Assembly (NCBI GenBank): GCA_003647275.1
Contig: QMMN01000021.1
Span: 1 to 39,108 of the forward strand
Direction: 5' to 3'
Length of the DNA stretch: 39,108 nucleotides
DNA from: Deltaproteobacteria bacterium
Lineage (GTDB): Bacteria > Desulfobacterota > Desulfobacteria > Desulfobacterales > C00003060
Part shown: piece by piece, positions 23,454 to 33,453 of the stretch
How the letters are laid out: each line of letters opens with the position of its first letter
How positions within the stretch are numbered: the first letter of the stretch is position 1
The notes under the pieces: generated by a model
Database searches by the model: none
The model's input: only the letters and a program-made list of their open reading frames with translations
Told to the model about the DNA's origin: nothing
Program-made: the position numbers and the translations under genes

Positions 23454-23595
23454 TTGGCGTAGTATTTGCATATCAAAAATACAAAAGGGGTTGCCGGACA
23501 AAATCCTTGACAGGCCAATGTGGCTATGATAAATGGTTGTAAATTTTGCCATTACTATCCATTTGTTCCATTATCTCCATTTGGAGGTGAATGAT

Positions 23596-24504
23596 TTGGC
23601 AAAGCGGCAGATAACATTTCTTATCGTCCCAGAAGACACCTCCAAGGTAAAGCAGTTTAAGTTTTCAAGGGCCTTTGTTTCATTTGCGACGTGCTTTATT
23701 GTCTTGAGCCTCATCGCAATCTCTCTCATAGTCCATGAGTATTGCAAGCTAAAGAAGGCCCTACCTTCCGTTGGAGCCCTCGAGCGCGAAGTCACAAACC
23801 AGCGGGCTCAGATTCAAGCCTTTGCCAAAAAAATCAGCACCCTCAGATCAGACATGATTGCCATGCAAGAGTTTGAGAAAAAAATACGGGTGATTGCCAA
23901 TATTGAGCGGCCTACCGACCAGGACGCCGTCTTTGGCATGGGCGGCTCCATGCCCGAGGATTTGGATAGCAGCGTATCGCTTACTGACAACCATGACGGT
24001 TTGCTTCGGGAAATGCACGCCCAGGTGGAATATCTCAGTGAGGCTTCAGCGGTCCAGAAACAGGCTTTTGATCAACTTCATAAGTATTTGCAGGGTCAAA
24101 AATCTCTGCTTGCTTCAACACCTGCTATCCGGCCAACCACAGGATGGGTCTCTTCCGGTTTTGGATATCGGATATCTCCTTTTACTGGCCTAAAGGAATT
24201 TCACCAGGGCATCGATATTGCCACGCGCGAGGGGACCCCGGTTATTGCGCCTGCCGACGGTGTGATCACATTTGTGGGTGTTAAGGGGGCACTGGGCAAG
24301 ACCATGGTGATTGACCATGGATACGGGATGGTGACGCGCTATGGTCATCTGAAAAAATATCTGGTGAAAGCAGGCACTCGTGTCAAGCGTGGAGATAAAA
24401 TCGCCCTGGTAGGAAATACCGGACGAAGCACAGCACCACACCTGCATTACGAAGTTCATCTAAACGGCATCCCTACGAACCCTGCAAAGTATATCCTCAA
24501 CTGA
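23596..24504 (+). CDS. M23 family metallopeptidase, membrane-anchored
   Basis: A LytM-type peptidoglycan endopeptidase, 302 residues from TTG 23596. A short cytoplasmic N-terminus (MAKRQITFLIVPEDTSKVKQF) is followed by one membrane anchor (about 27-47), a coiled-coil region (about 60-100 and 135-170) and the C-terminal M23 domain. Zinc ligands are H203 and D207 (HQGID) and H284 of HLH (282-284), with H251 as general base. All are present, so the enzyme should be active or self-activating at the cell wall. TTG is chosen because GGAGGTGA lies 8 bases upstream and the resulting N-terminus is typical of this group. An in-frame ATG at 23533 would add 21 untypical residues. secA follows 142 bases later. 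Confidence 0.88.
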   Translation: MAKRQITFLIVPEDTSKVKQFKFSRAFVSFATCFIVLSLIAISLIVHEYCKLKKALPSVGALEREVTNQRAQIQAFAKKISTLRSDMIAMQEFEKKIRVIANIERPTDQDAVFGMGGSMPEDLDSSVSLTDNHDGLLREMHAQVEYLSEASAVQKQAFDQLHKYLQGQKSLLASTPAIRPTTGWVSSGFGYRISPFTGLKEFHQGIDIATREGTPVIAPADGVITFVGVKGALGKTMVIDHGYGMVTRYGHLKKYLVKAGTRVKRGDKIALVGNTGRSTAPHLHYEVHLNGIPTNPAKYILN

Positions 24505-24539
24505 ATCTATCAGGCTCAGCCTCGCCATTTGAAATCCCG

Positions 24540-24568
24540 TTGTTCGTATCTGGTTTCTTTGGTATACT
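24540..24568 (+). promoter_or_regulatory. Candidate sigma-70 promoter of secA
   Basis: TTGTTC (24540-24545), a 17-base spacer and TATACT (24563-24568) fit a housekeeping promoter. It lies between the M23 stop and the secA ATG, giving a leader of about 70 nt. The -10 matches 5 of 6 consensus bases and the -35 is weaker. Confidence 0.45.
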
Positions 24569-24646
24569 CCTAAACTGAGCTTGGTCGACCCAATTTGGAA
24601 CAAAACTTGTCACCTCGCCAGACCATAATGGAAAGATTTTCGTATC

Positions 24647-27487
24647 ATGATTGGAAATGTATTAAAAAAGATATTCGGGAGCAAAAACGAGCGAGAGCTT
24701 AACAAGCTCAGGCCGATTGTTGAGCAAATCAATGCCTTAGAGCCGGAAATGCAGGCCCTGAGCGATGATCAATTAAGAGCTAAGACTCAAATTTTTAAGG
24801 AACAGATTGACCAAGGCGCCACGTTGGATGAACTTCTTCCAGAGGCTTTTGCCGTAGTCCGGGAGGCATCGGTGCGTACACTAAAGATGCGCCATTTTGA
24901 CGTCCAGCTGATTGGCGGCATTGTGCTGCACCAGGGCAAAATTGCTGAAATGAAAACCGGTGAAGGAAAGACCTTGGCTGCCACGCTCCCCGCCTATCTG
25001 AACGCCTTGACCGGCCGAGGCGTGCACGTGGTGACTGTAAACGATTATTTAGCCCGGCGGGACACTGAATGGATGGGAAGCATTTACCGTTTTCTCGGCC
25101 TATCGGTTGGGACCGTTGTTCATGGATTGGACGACCCCCAACGACAGGCAGCGTACAACGCTGACATTACTTATGGAACCAACAACGAATTCGGATTTGA
25201 TTACCTGCGTGATAACATGAAGTTCTCCTTGGAGTCGATGGTGCAAAGGGATCTCCATTATGCCATTGTGGATGAGGTGGACAGCATCCTTGTTGATGAG
25301 GCACGGACGCCACTGATTATTTCAGGCCCGGTTGAATATGCTGGCGAAAAACTGTACGAAGAAGTGAAGCCGCAGGTCATCAAGCTGAAACGACACCAGG
25401 ACCGCCTCATACACACCATCCTGGATGAGGCCGTGAAAAGGATTGAGGAGGAGGGTGAAGGAGATGGCGTCCTTGAGCTTCTGCTAAAAGTCAAACGGGG
25501 AGACCCCAAGAATTTGCGATTTCTCGATTTGATTGCGAAGCGGCCCGGCATAAAGAAAAAATTGGAAAAACTTGAGGGTCAGCTTTCCACTCAGAAATTG
25601 CTACCCCAAATCGATCAGGACCTTTTTTGCACTATTGAGGAAAACCAAAACCTGGTAGAACTCACCGAGAAAGGGCTCAAACTCATCTACGGGGGCCACG
25701 CTGATGACTATATCGTACCTGATCTCGACGAAGAGTTACGAAAGATCGATGAAAACGACCAGTTGACCAGCATGGAGAAAAGAGTACAGCGCCGTAAGGC
25801 CGAAGCTTTCTATCGTGAAGCTTCTGAGCGGTTTCACGTAACGCGGCAGTTAATCAAGGCTTACTGGTTATTCGATAAAGACGTTCACTACGTCGTCAAG
25901 GACGGACAGGTGATTATCGTAGACGAGTTCACGGGTCGGATGATGCCCGGCAGACGCTGGAGTGATGGGTTGCATCAAGCCGTTGAGGCTAAAGAGGGAG
26001 TGACCGTAGCTGGGGAGAACCAGACCCTGGCCACGATCACCTTCCAGAATTACTTCAGGATGTATCAAAAATTGGCTGGCATGACTGGTACTGCTGACAC
26101 CGAGGCTGCGGAATTCAAGAAGATCTATGACCTGGATGTCCTCGTCATCCCGACCAATGAACCGATGATTCGAATCGACTATCCAGATGTTATCTACAAA
26201 ACAGAAGCTGAAAAATTCAAGGCTGTGGTTGAGGAAATCAAACAACTTCATAAAAAAGGGCAGCCCGTGCTGGTGGGTACCATATCCATTGAAAAATCGG
26301 AAAAGCTGAGCCACATGCTCACAAAGAAGAAGATCAAGCATGAGGTCCTGAACGCCAAAAATCATGAAAGGGAGGCCGAAATCGTGGCCCTGGCCGGACA
26401 AAAAGGGCATGTGACAATATCCACCAACATGGCTGGCCGCGGCACGGACATTGTCCTTGGAGAAGGGGTCAAAGAACTCGGGGGTCTTCACATCATCGGG
26501 ACCGAGCGGCATGAAAGCCGTCGCATCGACAATCAGTTGCGAGGCCGTTCTGGCCGGCAGGGCGACCCCGGCTCATCACGGTTTTATCTCGCCATGGAAG
26601 ATGACCTGCTACGTATATTCGGGGGCGAGCGTATGTCCTCGATCATGGAGCGGCTCGGTATGCAAGAAGGTGAGCCGATTGAACACAGCATGATCAGCAA
26701 GGCCATAGAGAATGCCCAGCGAAAGGTAGAAGGCCATAACTTTGAAATACGCAAACAGCTTCTGAAGTATGATGATGTAATGAATCAGCAACGTGAGGTG
26801 ATCTACAAACAACGCCGTGAGGCGTTGAGCGGCGAAAGCCTCAGACCCGCCATTGAGGAGATGATACACACGTTATCTGAAAAGATTGCTGATACCTTTG
26901 GTGATGAAAAAGTACTCCCGGAAGAATGGGATATGAAAGGTCTCAGGGAAGCTGTTTACCAACAGTTTGGCTTCCGGCTCGCTATGGACCGAGATACCAT
27001 GGATGGCCTCACCCGGGATGGGCTTTCTGAGTTGATCTTTGAATCGGCTATGAAAATATATGACGAGAGGGAGAAGACTTTCGGGGTCGAGGAGTTTCGA
27101 CAGCTGGAACAGATGATCATGCTTCAAGTTGTGGACAACCTTTGGAAGGAACATCTCCTTGCCATGGATCACCTGAAAGAAGGTATCGGGCTACGGGGCT
27201 ACGCGCAGCAGGATCCACTGGTAGTTTACAAGCAGGAAGGCTTCGAGATGTTCATGGACATGATTGAACGCATCAAGGAAGAAACCGTGAAATTTCTGTT
27301 TCGCGTCCAAATCTCTCGACCTGAGGAGATAGCTGCAAAGGAAAAGACCAAGCAGGATCGGCTTGTTTATTCACACGGAGGCGAGAGTGCCAAGCAGCCA
27401 GTGCGGCGCTCCGAAAAGAAAGTAGGCCGCAATCAACCTTGCCCTTGCGGCAGCGGGAAGAAGTATAAGAAGTGTTGTGGAAAATAG
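24647..27487 (+). CDS. secA: Preprotein translocase ATPase SecA
   Basis: The 946-residue motor of the Sec pathway drives unfolded preproteins through SecYEG. Walker A MKTGEGKT is at 102-109. Walker B is [20 protein letters not shown] after residue 200. The second helicase motif set includes [19 protein letters not shown] and [19 protein letters not shown]. The C-terminus ends in a SEC-C zinc motif ([13 protein letters not shown]) that binds SecB or ribosomes. Compared with the E. coli protein there is an insertion of about 60-70 residues between the LIISGP segment and LTEKGLKLI, in the preprotein cross-linking domain. Longer SecA forms of this kind occur in some phyla. The gene is complete, with its own promoter candidate and a weak ribosome site. 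Confidence 0.97.
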   Translation: MIGNVLKKIFGSKNERELNKLRPIVEQINALEPEMQALSDDQLRAKTQIFKEQIDQGATLDELLPEAFAVVREASVRTLKMRHFDVQLIGGIVLHQGKIAEMKTGEGKTLAATLPAYLNALTGRGVHVVTVNDYLARRDTEWMGSIYRFLGLSVGTVVHGLDDPQRQAAYNADITYGTNNEFGFDYLRDNMKFSLESMVQRDLHYAIVDEVDSILVDEARTPLIISGPVEYAGEKLYEEVKPQVIKLKRHQDRLIHTILDEAVKRIEEEGEGDGVLELLLKVKRGDPKNLRFLDLIAKRPGIKKKLEKLEGQLSTQKLLPQIDQDLFCTIEENQNLVELTEKGLKLIYGGHADDYIVPDLDEELRKIDENDQLTSMEKRVQRRKAEAFYREASERFHVTRQLIKAYWLFDKDVHYVVKDGQVIIVDEFTGRMMPGRRWSDGLHQAVEAKEGVTVAGENQTLATITFQNYFRMYQKLAGMTGTADTEAAEFKKIYDLDVLVIPTNEPMIRIDYPDVIYKTEAEKFKAVVEEIKQLHKKGQPVLVGTISIEKSEKLSHMLTKKKIKHEVLNAKNHEREAEIVALAGQKGHVTISTNMAGRGTDIVLGEGVKELGGLHIIGTERHESRRIDNQLRGRSGRQGDPGSSRFYLAMEDDLLRIFGGERMSSIMERLGMQEGEPIEHSMISKAIENAQRKVEGHNFEIRKQLLKYDDVMNQQREVIYKQRREALSGESLRPAIEEMIHTLSEKIADTFGDEKVLPEEWDMKGLREAVYQQFGFRLAMDRDTMDGLTRDGLSELIFESAMKIYDEREKTFGVEEFRQLEQMIMLQVVDNLWKEHLLAMDHLKEGIGLRGYAQQDPLVVYKQEGFEMFMDMIERIKEETVKFLFRVQISRPEEIAAKEKTKQDRLVYSHGGESAKQPVRRSEKKVGRNQPCPCGSGKKYKKCCGK

Positions 27488-27492
27488 GCAAA

Positions 27493-27548
27493 GCGCCTTC
27501 GGCGCATAAGGGTTCTCTCGCCCGCGCCTTTTAGGCGCTCAAGCACGC
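27493..27548. terminator. Two GCGCC hairpins after secA
   Basis: GCGCC-TTC-GGCGC (27493-27505) and GCGCC-TTTTA-GGCGC (27534-27548) are two small hairpins with identical arms starting 6 bases after the secA stop. No long T-run follows either. They may act together as a terminator or be short palindromic repeats. From here to 27706 there is no gene. Confidence 0.45.
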
Positions 27549-27706
27549 AGAGATCACGGAGATAATTTCTTGGCAAGAATTCCTGCGTAAGCAGAATCAC
27601 AGTTTGAGGTGGATCCTCCTCTCAAGAATTCACTTCAAGAACTCTAAGGTTCTAGGCGCTCTGTGAGAAAAAAAATATTTTATGATCATTTAAGAAAGAT
27701 TTTGCC

Positions 27707-28888
27707 ATGCTTTTGCAAGTTCCAGGATTTGTTGCTGGTAGCGCCAGTGCCGGTCTAAAAAAGGGCGGAAACAAGGACCTGGGCATGATCTTCTCTGAGG
27801 TACCTGCCTGTGCAGCCGGCGTCTTCACGACCAATCAGGTACAGGCAGCTCCTGTGCTCCTTGACAAAAAGCGGATCAAATCCGGGCGTTGCCAGGCCAT
27901 TGTGGCAAACAGTGGTAACGCCAATGCGTGTACGGGCAAACAAGGAATTGAAGATGCCAAGGCCGTAGCACGGGCAGCCGCCGCAGCCCTCAAGATACCT
28001 GAAGAGATGGTCCTGGTGGGATCCACGGGGGTGATTGGTCAGCGCCTGAATATTTCTGCGATTGAAGCTGCCGTGCCTAAACTTGCCGACCAGCTCAGCC
28101 CTTCAGGACTTTATGACGTCGCCCAGGCGATCATGACGACTGACTCATTTCCTAAGACCGCTTCAAGGCAGGGAAGTGTCGGTGACAAGACCTTTACCGT
28201 GGCTGCTGTGGCGAAAGGGGCGGGTATGATTCGACCGGATTTGGCAACCATGCTTTGCTTTATTTGTACAGACATCGGCGCACGGCCAGACCTCCTGGGT
28301 CAGGCCCTAAAGGATGCAGTAGCAGGATCGTTTAATACAATCACGGTCGACGGGGACACCAGCACCAACGACACAGTCCTTCTTCTTGCCAACGGCCTGT
28401 CCGGTTTAAACCTGCAAGATGCTGCGTGCGCCACAGCATTTCAGGAAGTCTTAAATGACGTTCTCTTCACACTGGCCCTACAGATCGTCCGGGATGGGGA
28501 GGGGGCGACCAAACTGGTGACCATCGAGGTGCGAGGAGCATCAAGCAAGGCGGATGCCACAAGGGTGGCTTATGCAGTTGCCAATTCCCTTCTGGTAAAA
28601 ACGGCCCTTTTTGGAGAGGATGCCAACTGGGGCCGCATCATGGCTGCTGTAGGCCGGTCTGGTGTGCCGATTAATCTGGACAGGATCGATATCTACTTTG
28701 ACGATGTACGCGTGGTCAAACATGGGTTGGGCTGTGGCAAAGAGGCCGAAGCAGCAGCGACCAAGGTCTTAAAGGCCGATCACTTCAGCATGGTTGTTGA
28801 TCTAAAGCTTGGCAGCAAAAGCGCAATGGTGCACACCTGCGATCTTTCCACTGATTACGTTCGGATCAACGCGGATTACCGGTCATAG
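27707..28888 (+). CDS. argJ: Glutamate N-acetyltransferase / amino-acid N-acetyltransferase ArgJ
   Basis: A 393-residue ornithine acetyltransferase that moves the acetyl group from N-acetylornithine to glutamate in the cyclic arginine pathway. It is made as a precursor that cleaves itself. The conserved site KGAGMIRPDLATML (170-183) places the cleavage between A180 and T181, with T181 becoming the nucleophile of the beta chain. Other family blocks are SGNANACTG at 69-77, GSTGVIGQ at 105-112, TTDSFPK at 144-150 and the C-terminal FGEDANWGRI. The oxyanion-hole TG (107-108) is present. Whether it also uses acetyl-CoA (bifunctional) cannot be read from sequence. No other arg genes except the short synthase-like GNAT are in the window. 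Confidence 0.95.
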   Translation: MLLQVPGFVAGSASAGLKKGGNKDLGMIFSEVPACAAGVFTTNQVQAAPVLLDKKRIKSGRCQAIVANSGNANACTGKQGIEDAKAVARAAAAALKIPEEMVLVGSTGVIGQRLNISAIEAAVPKLADQLSPSGLYDVAQAIMTTDSFPKTASRQGSVGDKTFTVAAVAKGAGMIRPDLATMLCFICTDIGARPDLLGQALKDAVAGSFNTITVDGDTSTNDTVLLLANGLSGLNLQDAACATAFQEVLNDVLFTLALQIVRDGEGATKLVTIEVRGASSKADATRVAYAVANSLLVKTALFGEDANWGRIMAAVGRSGVPINLDRIDIYFDDVRVVKHGLGCGKEAEAAATKVLKADHFSMVVDLKLGSKSAMVHTCDLSTDYVRINADYRS

Positions 28889-28926
28889 GAGGCGTGGCCA
28901 TTGTCAACAGGCTAAGGCGTCACCCA

Positions 28927-30177
28927 TCAGGCCCTTTCCTTCCCCTTTTCATCCCAAACTTGAATGAGGTAATCCTTATAGTCTTCAAAGACCTGTGCCT
29001 GCTCCTCAACCACTTCTTCGGCTTGGCTTGAGCTCATCTTTCGGGTCTGGTTGATGAAGGATGCTACGCGGCCAAGATAAAGGGGCGTGACCAGGTTGAC
29101 CAATTGGGTCCGGTTGAGGGTCCAATGGTGGAAAGTGGCTGCGATCTCGTAAAGGACCATGACCCATGTCTTGACGGGCATGATAAACTTGGTCTTGGCC
29201 TTGGCAGTGCATCTTTTGAGTTCTTCGAAACATTCCGGGCTGAATATATCCCGATAGAGGCCCTTGAACTGCCGGAAGCCAGCCTTGTACTCCGTGACCA
29301 GCCGACCGAGATCAACCGGGATGGACTCAGGCTCCATAAATTCCTGATGCCCAAACATGGGTACGGTCCGGCTCCCCTTGATCGCTTTCCACACGCTTTC
29401 GTGCTGCTCCATGAGCACAAAGAGGGTGTGGAACACTTGGCGAAACATCGGTCCCAGAGACTCTGCAGGGTCCTTGGCGTCATGGATCTTAACCCCCAAG
29501 TTGGACTGGCAGATTCTGAAGTTGGTGGTGATGGCGTTGGTGGTCATCCAGACATCAATGCCATAGCGGGCAACGTCCGTGTCCCAGACATCCTGCTCCA
29601 TGTAGTAGGCTGCCAACTCGCCGACAAAGGCAAAATCCCCGCCGATGGGCTGGCGGATACGCAAACCGTAAAGGGCCCGGGTCAGATTATAGACGATGTT
29701 ATTGGTGATCGTGCCATCATACTTATAGCGCGAATAAACAGGACAAACAAACTGGTAATCCTTTTCCAGAATTGGCTCCAGGAGATATTTAACCCAATCG
29801 CTGGAAATAGAACGCAGGTCCGAGTCAACGACCATACAGGCTTTCACCTTGAGGCGCTTTGCCGCCTCAAACACGGACCGAAAGGCTGAGCCCTTCCCTG
29901 CAGGCCCCCGGTAGATTGAGACGACCTTCTCCTGCCAGGGCTTGATCTGGAACTCCTTGGCCACCTCCCGAGTGTCGTCAGTAGAGCCCCCGTCAGCGAT
30001 CATGATGACAGACCGCAAATCCTTGTAATGCCGGAAAAGGCCATGGCTGACCATCTGGATAACATGGGCAATGGTTCCTTGATTATTATAACAGGGAATC
30101 CCTACGAGAATGTCCGCACGTTCTATTTCCTCAATCCTCTTTGAGGTATAGGCCCTGAGCCCTGTATCATAACGCAT
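28927..30177 (-). CDS. GT2/GT81-like glycosyltransferase
   Basis: A 416-residue GT-A fold transferase. Nucleotide-sugar binding elements are readable: IPCYNN 27-32, ADGGSTDDT 61-69, PAGKG 92-96 and the DxD-type metal motif VVDSDLRSI 116-124, followed by QPIGGDFAF 176-184. A helical C-terminal third (about 290-416) has an end rich in Glu and Gln. The pattern DSDxRxIxxxWV and the acceptor segment resemble glucosyl-3-phosphoglycerate or glucosyl/mannosylglycerate synthases (GT81), enzymes of compatible-solute synthesis. A generic polysaccharide transferase is also possible. There is no phosphatase partner next to it. Its ATG overlaps the end of the CorC-type gene upstream by 11 bases, so the two are translated together. 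Confidence 0.75.
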   Translation of the reverse strand: MRYDTGLRAYTSKRIEEIERADILVGIPCYNNQGTIAHVIQMVSHGLFRHYKDLRSVIMIADGGSTDDTREVAKEFQIKPWQEKVVSIYRGPAGKGSAFRSVFEAAKRLKVKACMVVDSDLRSISSDWVKYLLEPILEKDYQFVCPVYSRYKYDGTITNNIVYNLTRALYGLRIRQPIGGDFAFVGELAAYYMEQDVWDTDVARYGIDVWMTTNAITTNFRICQSNLGVKIHDAKDPAESLGPMFRQVFHTLFVLMEQHESVWKAIKGSRTVPMFGHQEFMEPESIPVDLGRLVTEYKAGFRQFKGLYRDIFSPECFEELKRCTAKAKTKFIMPVKTWVMVLYEIAATFHHWTLNRTQLVNLVTPLYLGRVASFINQTRKMSSSQAEEVVEEQAQVFEDYKDYLIQVWDEKGKERA

Positions 30178-31435
30178 GGTTTCTCTTTTCCTTTTCAGGC
30201 GGACTTTCAGGTTCCCTCCAGATCAGCTCCACTGTCTTGATACCGTAGCGATCTGCTTCAACGATGTGCACGGCGAGATTCCCGTCATGAAAGGTCTCTC
30301 CCTTCCGAGGAATCCGGCCCAGATGGTGGAGGACATATCCCCCCACCGTCTCGAAACCCTTCTTTGGAATGGCAAGCCCGGTCTCACCATTCAAGTCGTC
30401 GATATCGGTTCTGGCGCTGACTCGAAAGTGCCCTGGGGCCTTCTCTTGAATCTCGGGTGTGGCATCTTCGTGTTCGTCAGAAAGCTCACCAAAGATTTCC
30501 TCAATAATATCCTCAAGCGTTACAATTCCAATGCACGCCCCGAACTCGTTTACGACCACAGCCAGGCTTTCGCGTGCCCGTTGCATCTCAAGGAAGAGCG
30601 CATCGATACGCTTTGTGTCGGGGACCAAGCGCGCCAGTCGCATATAGGGCCGGATGAAAGTCTTCATCTGCTTGTCGTAGAGCAAGTCGAATACGTTCAC
30701 CTGCCCAACGATCTGATCGACCCGGTCCCGGTAGACCGGAATGCGTGTATGGCCCCGCTCACGCGCAAGCGCGATTAACTCCGTACTCCGCGCGGTCTCC
30801 GATAAAAGGGCGACTTCCGAGATGGGCACCATGACCTCGCGAACAATCGTGGTGGCATAGTCGAGCGCGGACTCCAGCATCTCCTGCTCATGTCGCCCGA
30901 GCCCCCCCCGCTCAGCCGATTCCTCGAGGACGAGCTTAATCTCCTCACGGGTCGTGTAAAAGCTCTTGGGACGGCTCCGGAAAAGGCGAAAGATCAAGTT
31001 GGTGAAAAGCTGGACAGGGAAGGTGATGGGCGCCAGAATATACGACAAAATCCTCCAGACTGCCGCAGCCTTGACCAGCATCCCATCAGCATGGTGTCTG
31101 AAATAGGCCTTTGGAACGATTTCGCCGATCAATAGCAAAACACACGTCATGACCACTGTAGCCACGATGGCACCCAGCGAGCCAATCCAGCGCTGGAAAC
31201 TGACTGTAGCAATAGCGCTACCCGCGATATTAAAGACGTTTGTGACGATGAGCGTGGCCGTCAGGATTCGCTCCCTTTGGTTCAGGATTTCAAGGGCGAG
31301 CCTTGCGCCCCGCAGGCCTTCAGAGGCCATATGCTGGAGGCGGGTTCGACTCGCCGACACAAGAGCGGTCTCTGAACCCGAGCCAAAACCTGAGCCAAGA
31401 ATACAAAAAAGGAGTATGACAAACTCAAGCGTCAT
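30167..31435 (-). CDS. CNNM/CorC-HlyC family CBS protein (second of a tandem pair)
   Basis: A 422-residue membrane protein: N-terminal CNNM (DUF21) domain with about four hydrophobic segments (to about 155), a CBS pair (about 200-320) and a C-terminal CorC/HlyC FAD-like domain (about 335-410). Family marks include SGSETALVSASRTRL, the IPVYRDRVDQIVGQVNV CBS loop and VVNEFGACIGIVTLEDIIEEI. Such proteins are linked to magnesium or cobalt efflux, and older annotation calls them hemolysins. The start at 31435 (MTLEF) has GGGGAGG 9 bases upstream and lies inside the upstream gene's last codons. The longer frame from 31453 is less likely. It overlaps both neighbours, forming a tight three-gene unit. 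Confidence 0.9.
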   Translation of the reverse strand: MTLEFVILLFCILGSGFGSGSETALVSASRTRLQHMASEGLRGARLALEILNQRERILTATLIVTNVFNIAGSAIATVSFQRWIGSLGAIVATVVMTCVLLLIGEIVPKAYFRHHADGMLVKAAAVWRILSYILAPITFPVQLFTNLIFRLFRSRPKSFYTTREEIKLVLEESAERGGLGRHEQEMLESALDYATTIVREVMVPISEVALLSETARSTELIALARERGHTRIPVYRDRVDQIVGQVNVFDLLYDKQMKTFIRPYMRLARLVPDTKRIDALFLEMQRARESLAVVVNEFGACIGIVTLEDIIEEIFGELSDEHEDATPEIQEKAPGHFRVSARTDIDDLNGETGLAIPKKGFETVGGYVLHHLGRIPRKGETFHDGNLAVHIVEADRYGIKTVELIWREPESPPEKEKRNHAL

Positions 31436-32693
31436 CCGCTGCTGCCTCCCCATGAAGCCGTTTGACCCGACAACTCACGATTCGTCTCCGCATAGACTCC
31501 ACGATAGTGAAACGTGCGCCTTTTCGCTCAATGGTCCGTCCTGGGGCAGGAATCTCTCCGAACTCGTCACAGAGATATCCGTTCAGCGTGACTGATTCGT
31601 CCTCGGGAAGGGTAAGGCCACATGTCTCATTAACGTCTTCGATGGGAGCCCGGCAAAGCACGAGCCACTCATCCGGGCCAATGGGCCGAATGAGTTCTTC
31701 TGCCCTCTCGTACTCGTCATAGATTTCGCCGACAATTTCCTCGACGAGATCCTCCATGGTTACAATCCCTGAAGTCACGCCATACTCGTTCACGATCACG
31801 GCCATATTGAGAAGATTCTTTTGCATGTGACGAAAAACTCGGTGAATTCTTGCACCTTCCGGAAAAATGGCAACCGGTTTGAGGAGTTCGCGGATTTCAC
31901 GATCTGGATTCAGGAAAAATTCTTTGGTGCTTACAAAGCCAACGATGTAATCAACGCTCTCCTCGTAGATCGGGATCCGGGAATGGCGTGCTTCAATCAT
32001 CACCTGCTTCAATGCCTCATGGGAAATGTCCAGGGGGGCGGCGACAATATCCACACGAGGCGTCATGATCTCCTCAGCTGTCGTCTCCGAGAAACGCATA
32101 ATGTTGCGTGCGATGCGCCGCTCCTCTGCCGTAATTGTCTCCCTTCGACCGGCCTCCTCAAACAGCACCTCTATCTCCGACGGACTGAGACCACCGCCTG
32201 CTTCCTCGGGAACTTTTAACATCCGTAAAATCCCGTGGGCCAAGCAGTCAAATATGCCCACCACCGGACCTGAAACTCTTGCAAAAAAGTGGAGCGGCTT
32301 AATGGCGGCACGTGAAAAAGGCATCGCCTGGTTTACTGCAATTGTCTTGGGAATAATATCGCCAATGAAAAGCACCAAAAGCGAGTCTGCGACAATGGCT
32401 GCCGTGAGGCTGTGCACACGAAGGAGTCCCTGGAAGAGAAGCGTCGCTGTTGCCGCTGTGGCCACATTGATCAGTGTATTCCCAAAGAGGATTGTTGAAA
32501 GCAACTCGCGGGGCCGCTGCAACACCCTTGCAATGAGCTGCGAGCGGATCGATTTGTCCTCCTTGAGGCGACGGCGTTCAATGCGGTTCAAAGAAAAGAG
32601 CGCTGTCTCTGTTGCAGAGAAGCAACCTGAACAGATGAGTAGGACAATCAGAAGAGCTAGCAGAAGTATCTCTGTCGACGAGGGGTCGTCCAA
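31425..32693 (-). CDS. CNNM/CorC-HlyC family CBS protein (first of a tandem pair)
   Basis: 422 residues with the same architecture as the next gene: signal-like first helix with SGCFSATETALFSLNRIERRRL, a four-helix CNNM domain, the CBS pair (SRIPIYEESVDYIVGFVS and VIVNEYGVTSGIVTMEDLVEEIVGEI) and the C-terminal HlyC domain ending in a basic tail. Probable divalent cation (Mg or Co) transport or sensing at the inner membrane, inferred from the family. The tandem arrangement with overlapping ends suggests the two paralogues form a hetero-oligomer. It is the first gene of the operon, with about 130 bases to the upstream stress-protein gene. Confidence 0.9.
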   Translation of the reverse strand: MDDPSSTEILLLALLIVLLICSGCFSATETALFSLNRIERRRLKEDKSIRSQLIARVLQRPRELLSTILFGNTLINVATAATATLLFQGLLRVHSLTAAIVADSLLVLFIGDIIPKTIAVNQAMPFSRAAIKPLHFFARVSGPVVGIFDCLAHGILRMLKVPEEAGGGLSPSEIEVLFEEAGRRETITAEERRIARNIMRFSETTAEEIMTPRVDIVAAPLDISHEALKQVMIEARHSRIPIYEESVDYIVGFVSTKEFFLNPDREIRELLKPVAIFPEGARIHRVFRHMQKNLLNMAVIVNEYGVTSGIVTMEDLVEEIVGEIYDEYERAEELIRPIGPDEWLVLCRAPIEDVNETCGLTLPEDESVTLNGYLCDEFGEIPAPGRTIERKGARFTIVESMRRRIVSCRVKRLHGEAAADDA

Positions 32694-32824
32694 ACAAGAC
32701 CTCCAGGTTATGGTGAGTGAAGCCTCTGCCTTGCGGCAGCGCTTCGCGTGCAGGGCGCCGAAAAAAAAGTCTCCAGGAGGATAACTATTCTGGGGAGACC
32801 TTTAGGATAAACATAGCCTTGTAC

Positions 32825-33298
32825 TCAGTCCACCACTATAACAGATACGTTTTTTGCAAGTTGTACTACTTTATTGGAAACACTTCCAAACAAAAACTCC
32901 TTGATACCCGACAAGCCCCTTCTGCCAATAACAAGGGTGTCGTACTTGCCCTGCCGGGCTTCTTTTAGGATATCTCTTGCAATACCAGATTTCTTTTTCC
33001 GCATCTTAATCGTCACATTCTTGGAAGGAAAACCGGCTTTCACCAGGACCCCCTTGGCCTTCTCCATAAACCCTTTCACTTTATCTTTCTTTGTGTCCTC
33101 TATGGAACAAAATGTTTGTCTATTTGCTTTAAATAGAGGCGTAAGAGAAGGGCTGTCCAAGCCGCATGCCGAGGTAGGATCCGGTATAACGCTAAATAAC
33201 GCAACCGTCGCAGTAGGCTGCATGGCTTTTGCCACGTAGTTGACCGCCTTCATAGAGTTCTTTGATTCGTCTACGGCTACCAAGATCTTTTTTGCCAT
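32825..33298 (-). CDS. Universal stress protein (UspA family), ATP-binding type
   Basis: A 157-residue single USP domain. It starts with KKILVAVDESKNSMKAV and carries the ATP-binding motif G125-x2-G128-x9-G138-S139 near the C-terminus, so it belongs to the ATP-binding subgroup. The basic stretch MRKKKSG (99-105) is distinctive. AGGAGG lies 6 bases before the ATG. USPs are cytoplasmic dimers induced by growth arrest and stress; the exact role is unknown. It is likely monocistronic: a hairpin lies upstream at 33418-33450 after manC and a 130-base gap follows. Confidence 0.93.
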   Translation of the reverse strand: MAKKILVAVDESKNSMKAVNYVAKAMQPTATVALFSVIPDPTSACGLDSPSLTPLFKANRQTFCSIEDTKKDKVKGFMEKAKGVLVKAGFPSKNVTIKMRKKKSGIARDILKEARQGKYDTLVIGRRGLSGIKEFLFGSVSNKVVQLAKNVSVIVVD

Positions 33299-33417
33299 TT
33301 GTCTCCTCCTTTCATCAAGCCATTCTCAACAAAAATTTCTGATGCCTTTTTTCAAGTAACATTATCAGACTCATGTTGAATATGTCAAGTATGTGCTAGC
33401 TGTCGCGCGCTGGCAAT

Positions 33418-33450
33418 AGGTGTGATCAGCACACACATGTGTTGACACCT
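33418..33450 (-). terminator. Hairpin downstream of manC
   Basis: AGGTGT (33418-33423) pairs with ACACCT (33445-33450), and an inner ACACATGTGT palindrome extends the structure. It lies a few bases after the end of the minus-strand manC gene, where termination would be expected. The T-run is weak. Confidence 0.4.
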
Positions 33451-33453
33451 TCC

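Noticed and set aside
23507-23530. TTGACA...TATGAT upstream of the M23 gene considered as a sigma-70 promoter
   Set aside because: The spacer is only 12 bases, far below the usual 16-18.
29104-29889. Long plus-strand open frame (261 codons) opposite the glycosyltransferase
   Set aside because: It is antisense to a clear GT-A enzyme, shows no family motif, and is explained by that gene's codon pattern.
32026-32784. Plus-strand open frame (252 codons) opposite the CorC-type gene
   Set aside because: The translation is Ser/Arg/Ala-rich without any domain. It is a shadow of the minus-strand gene.
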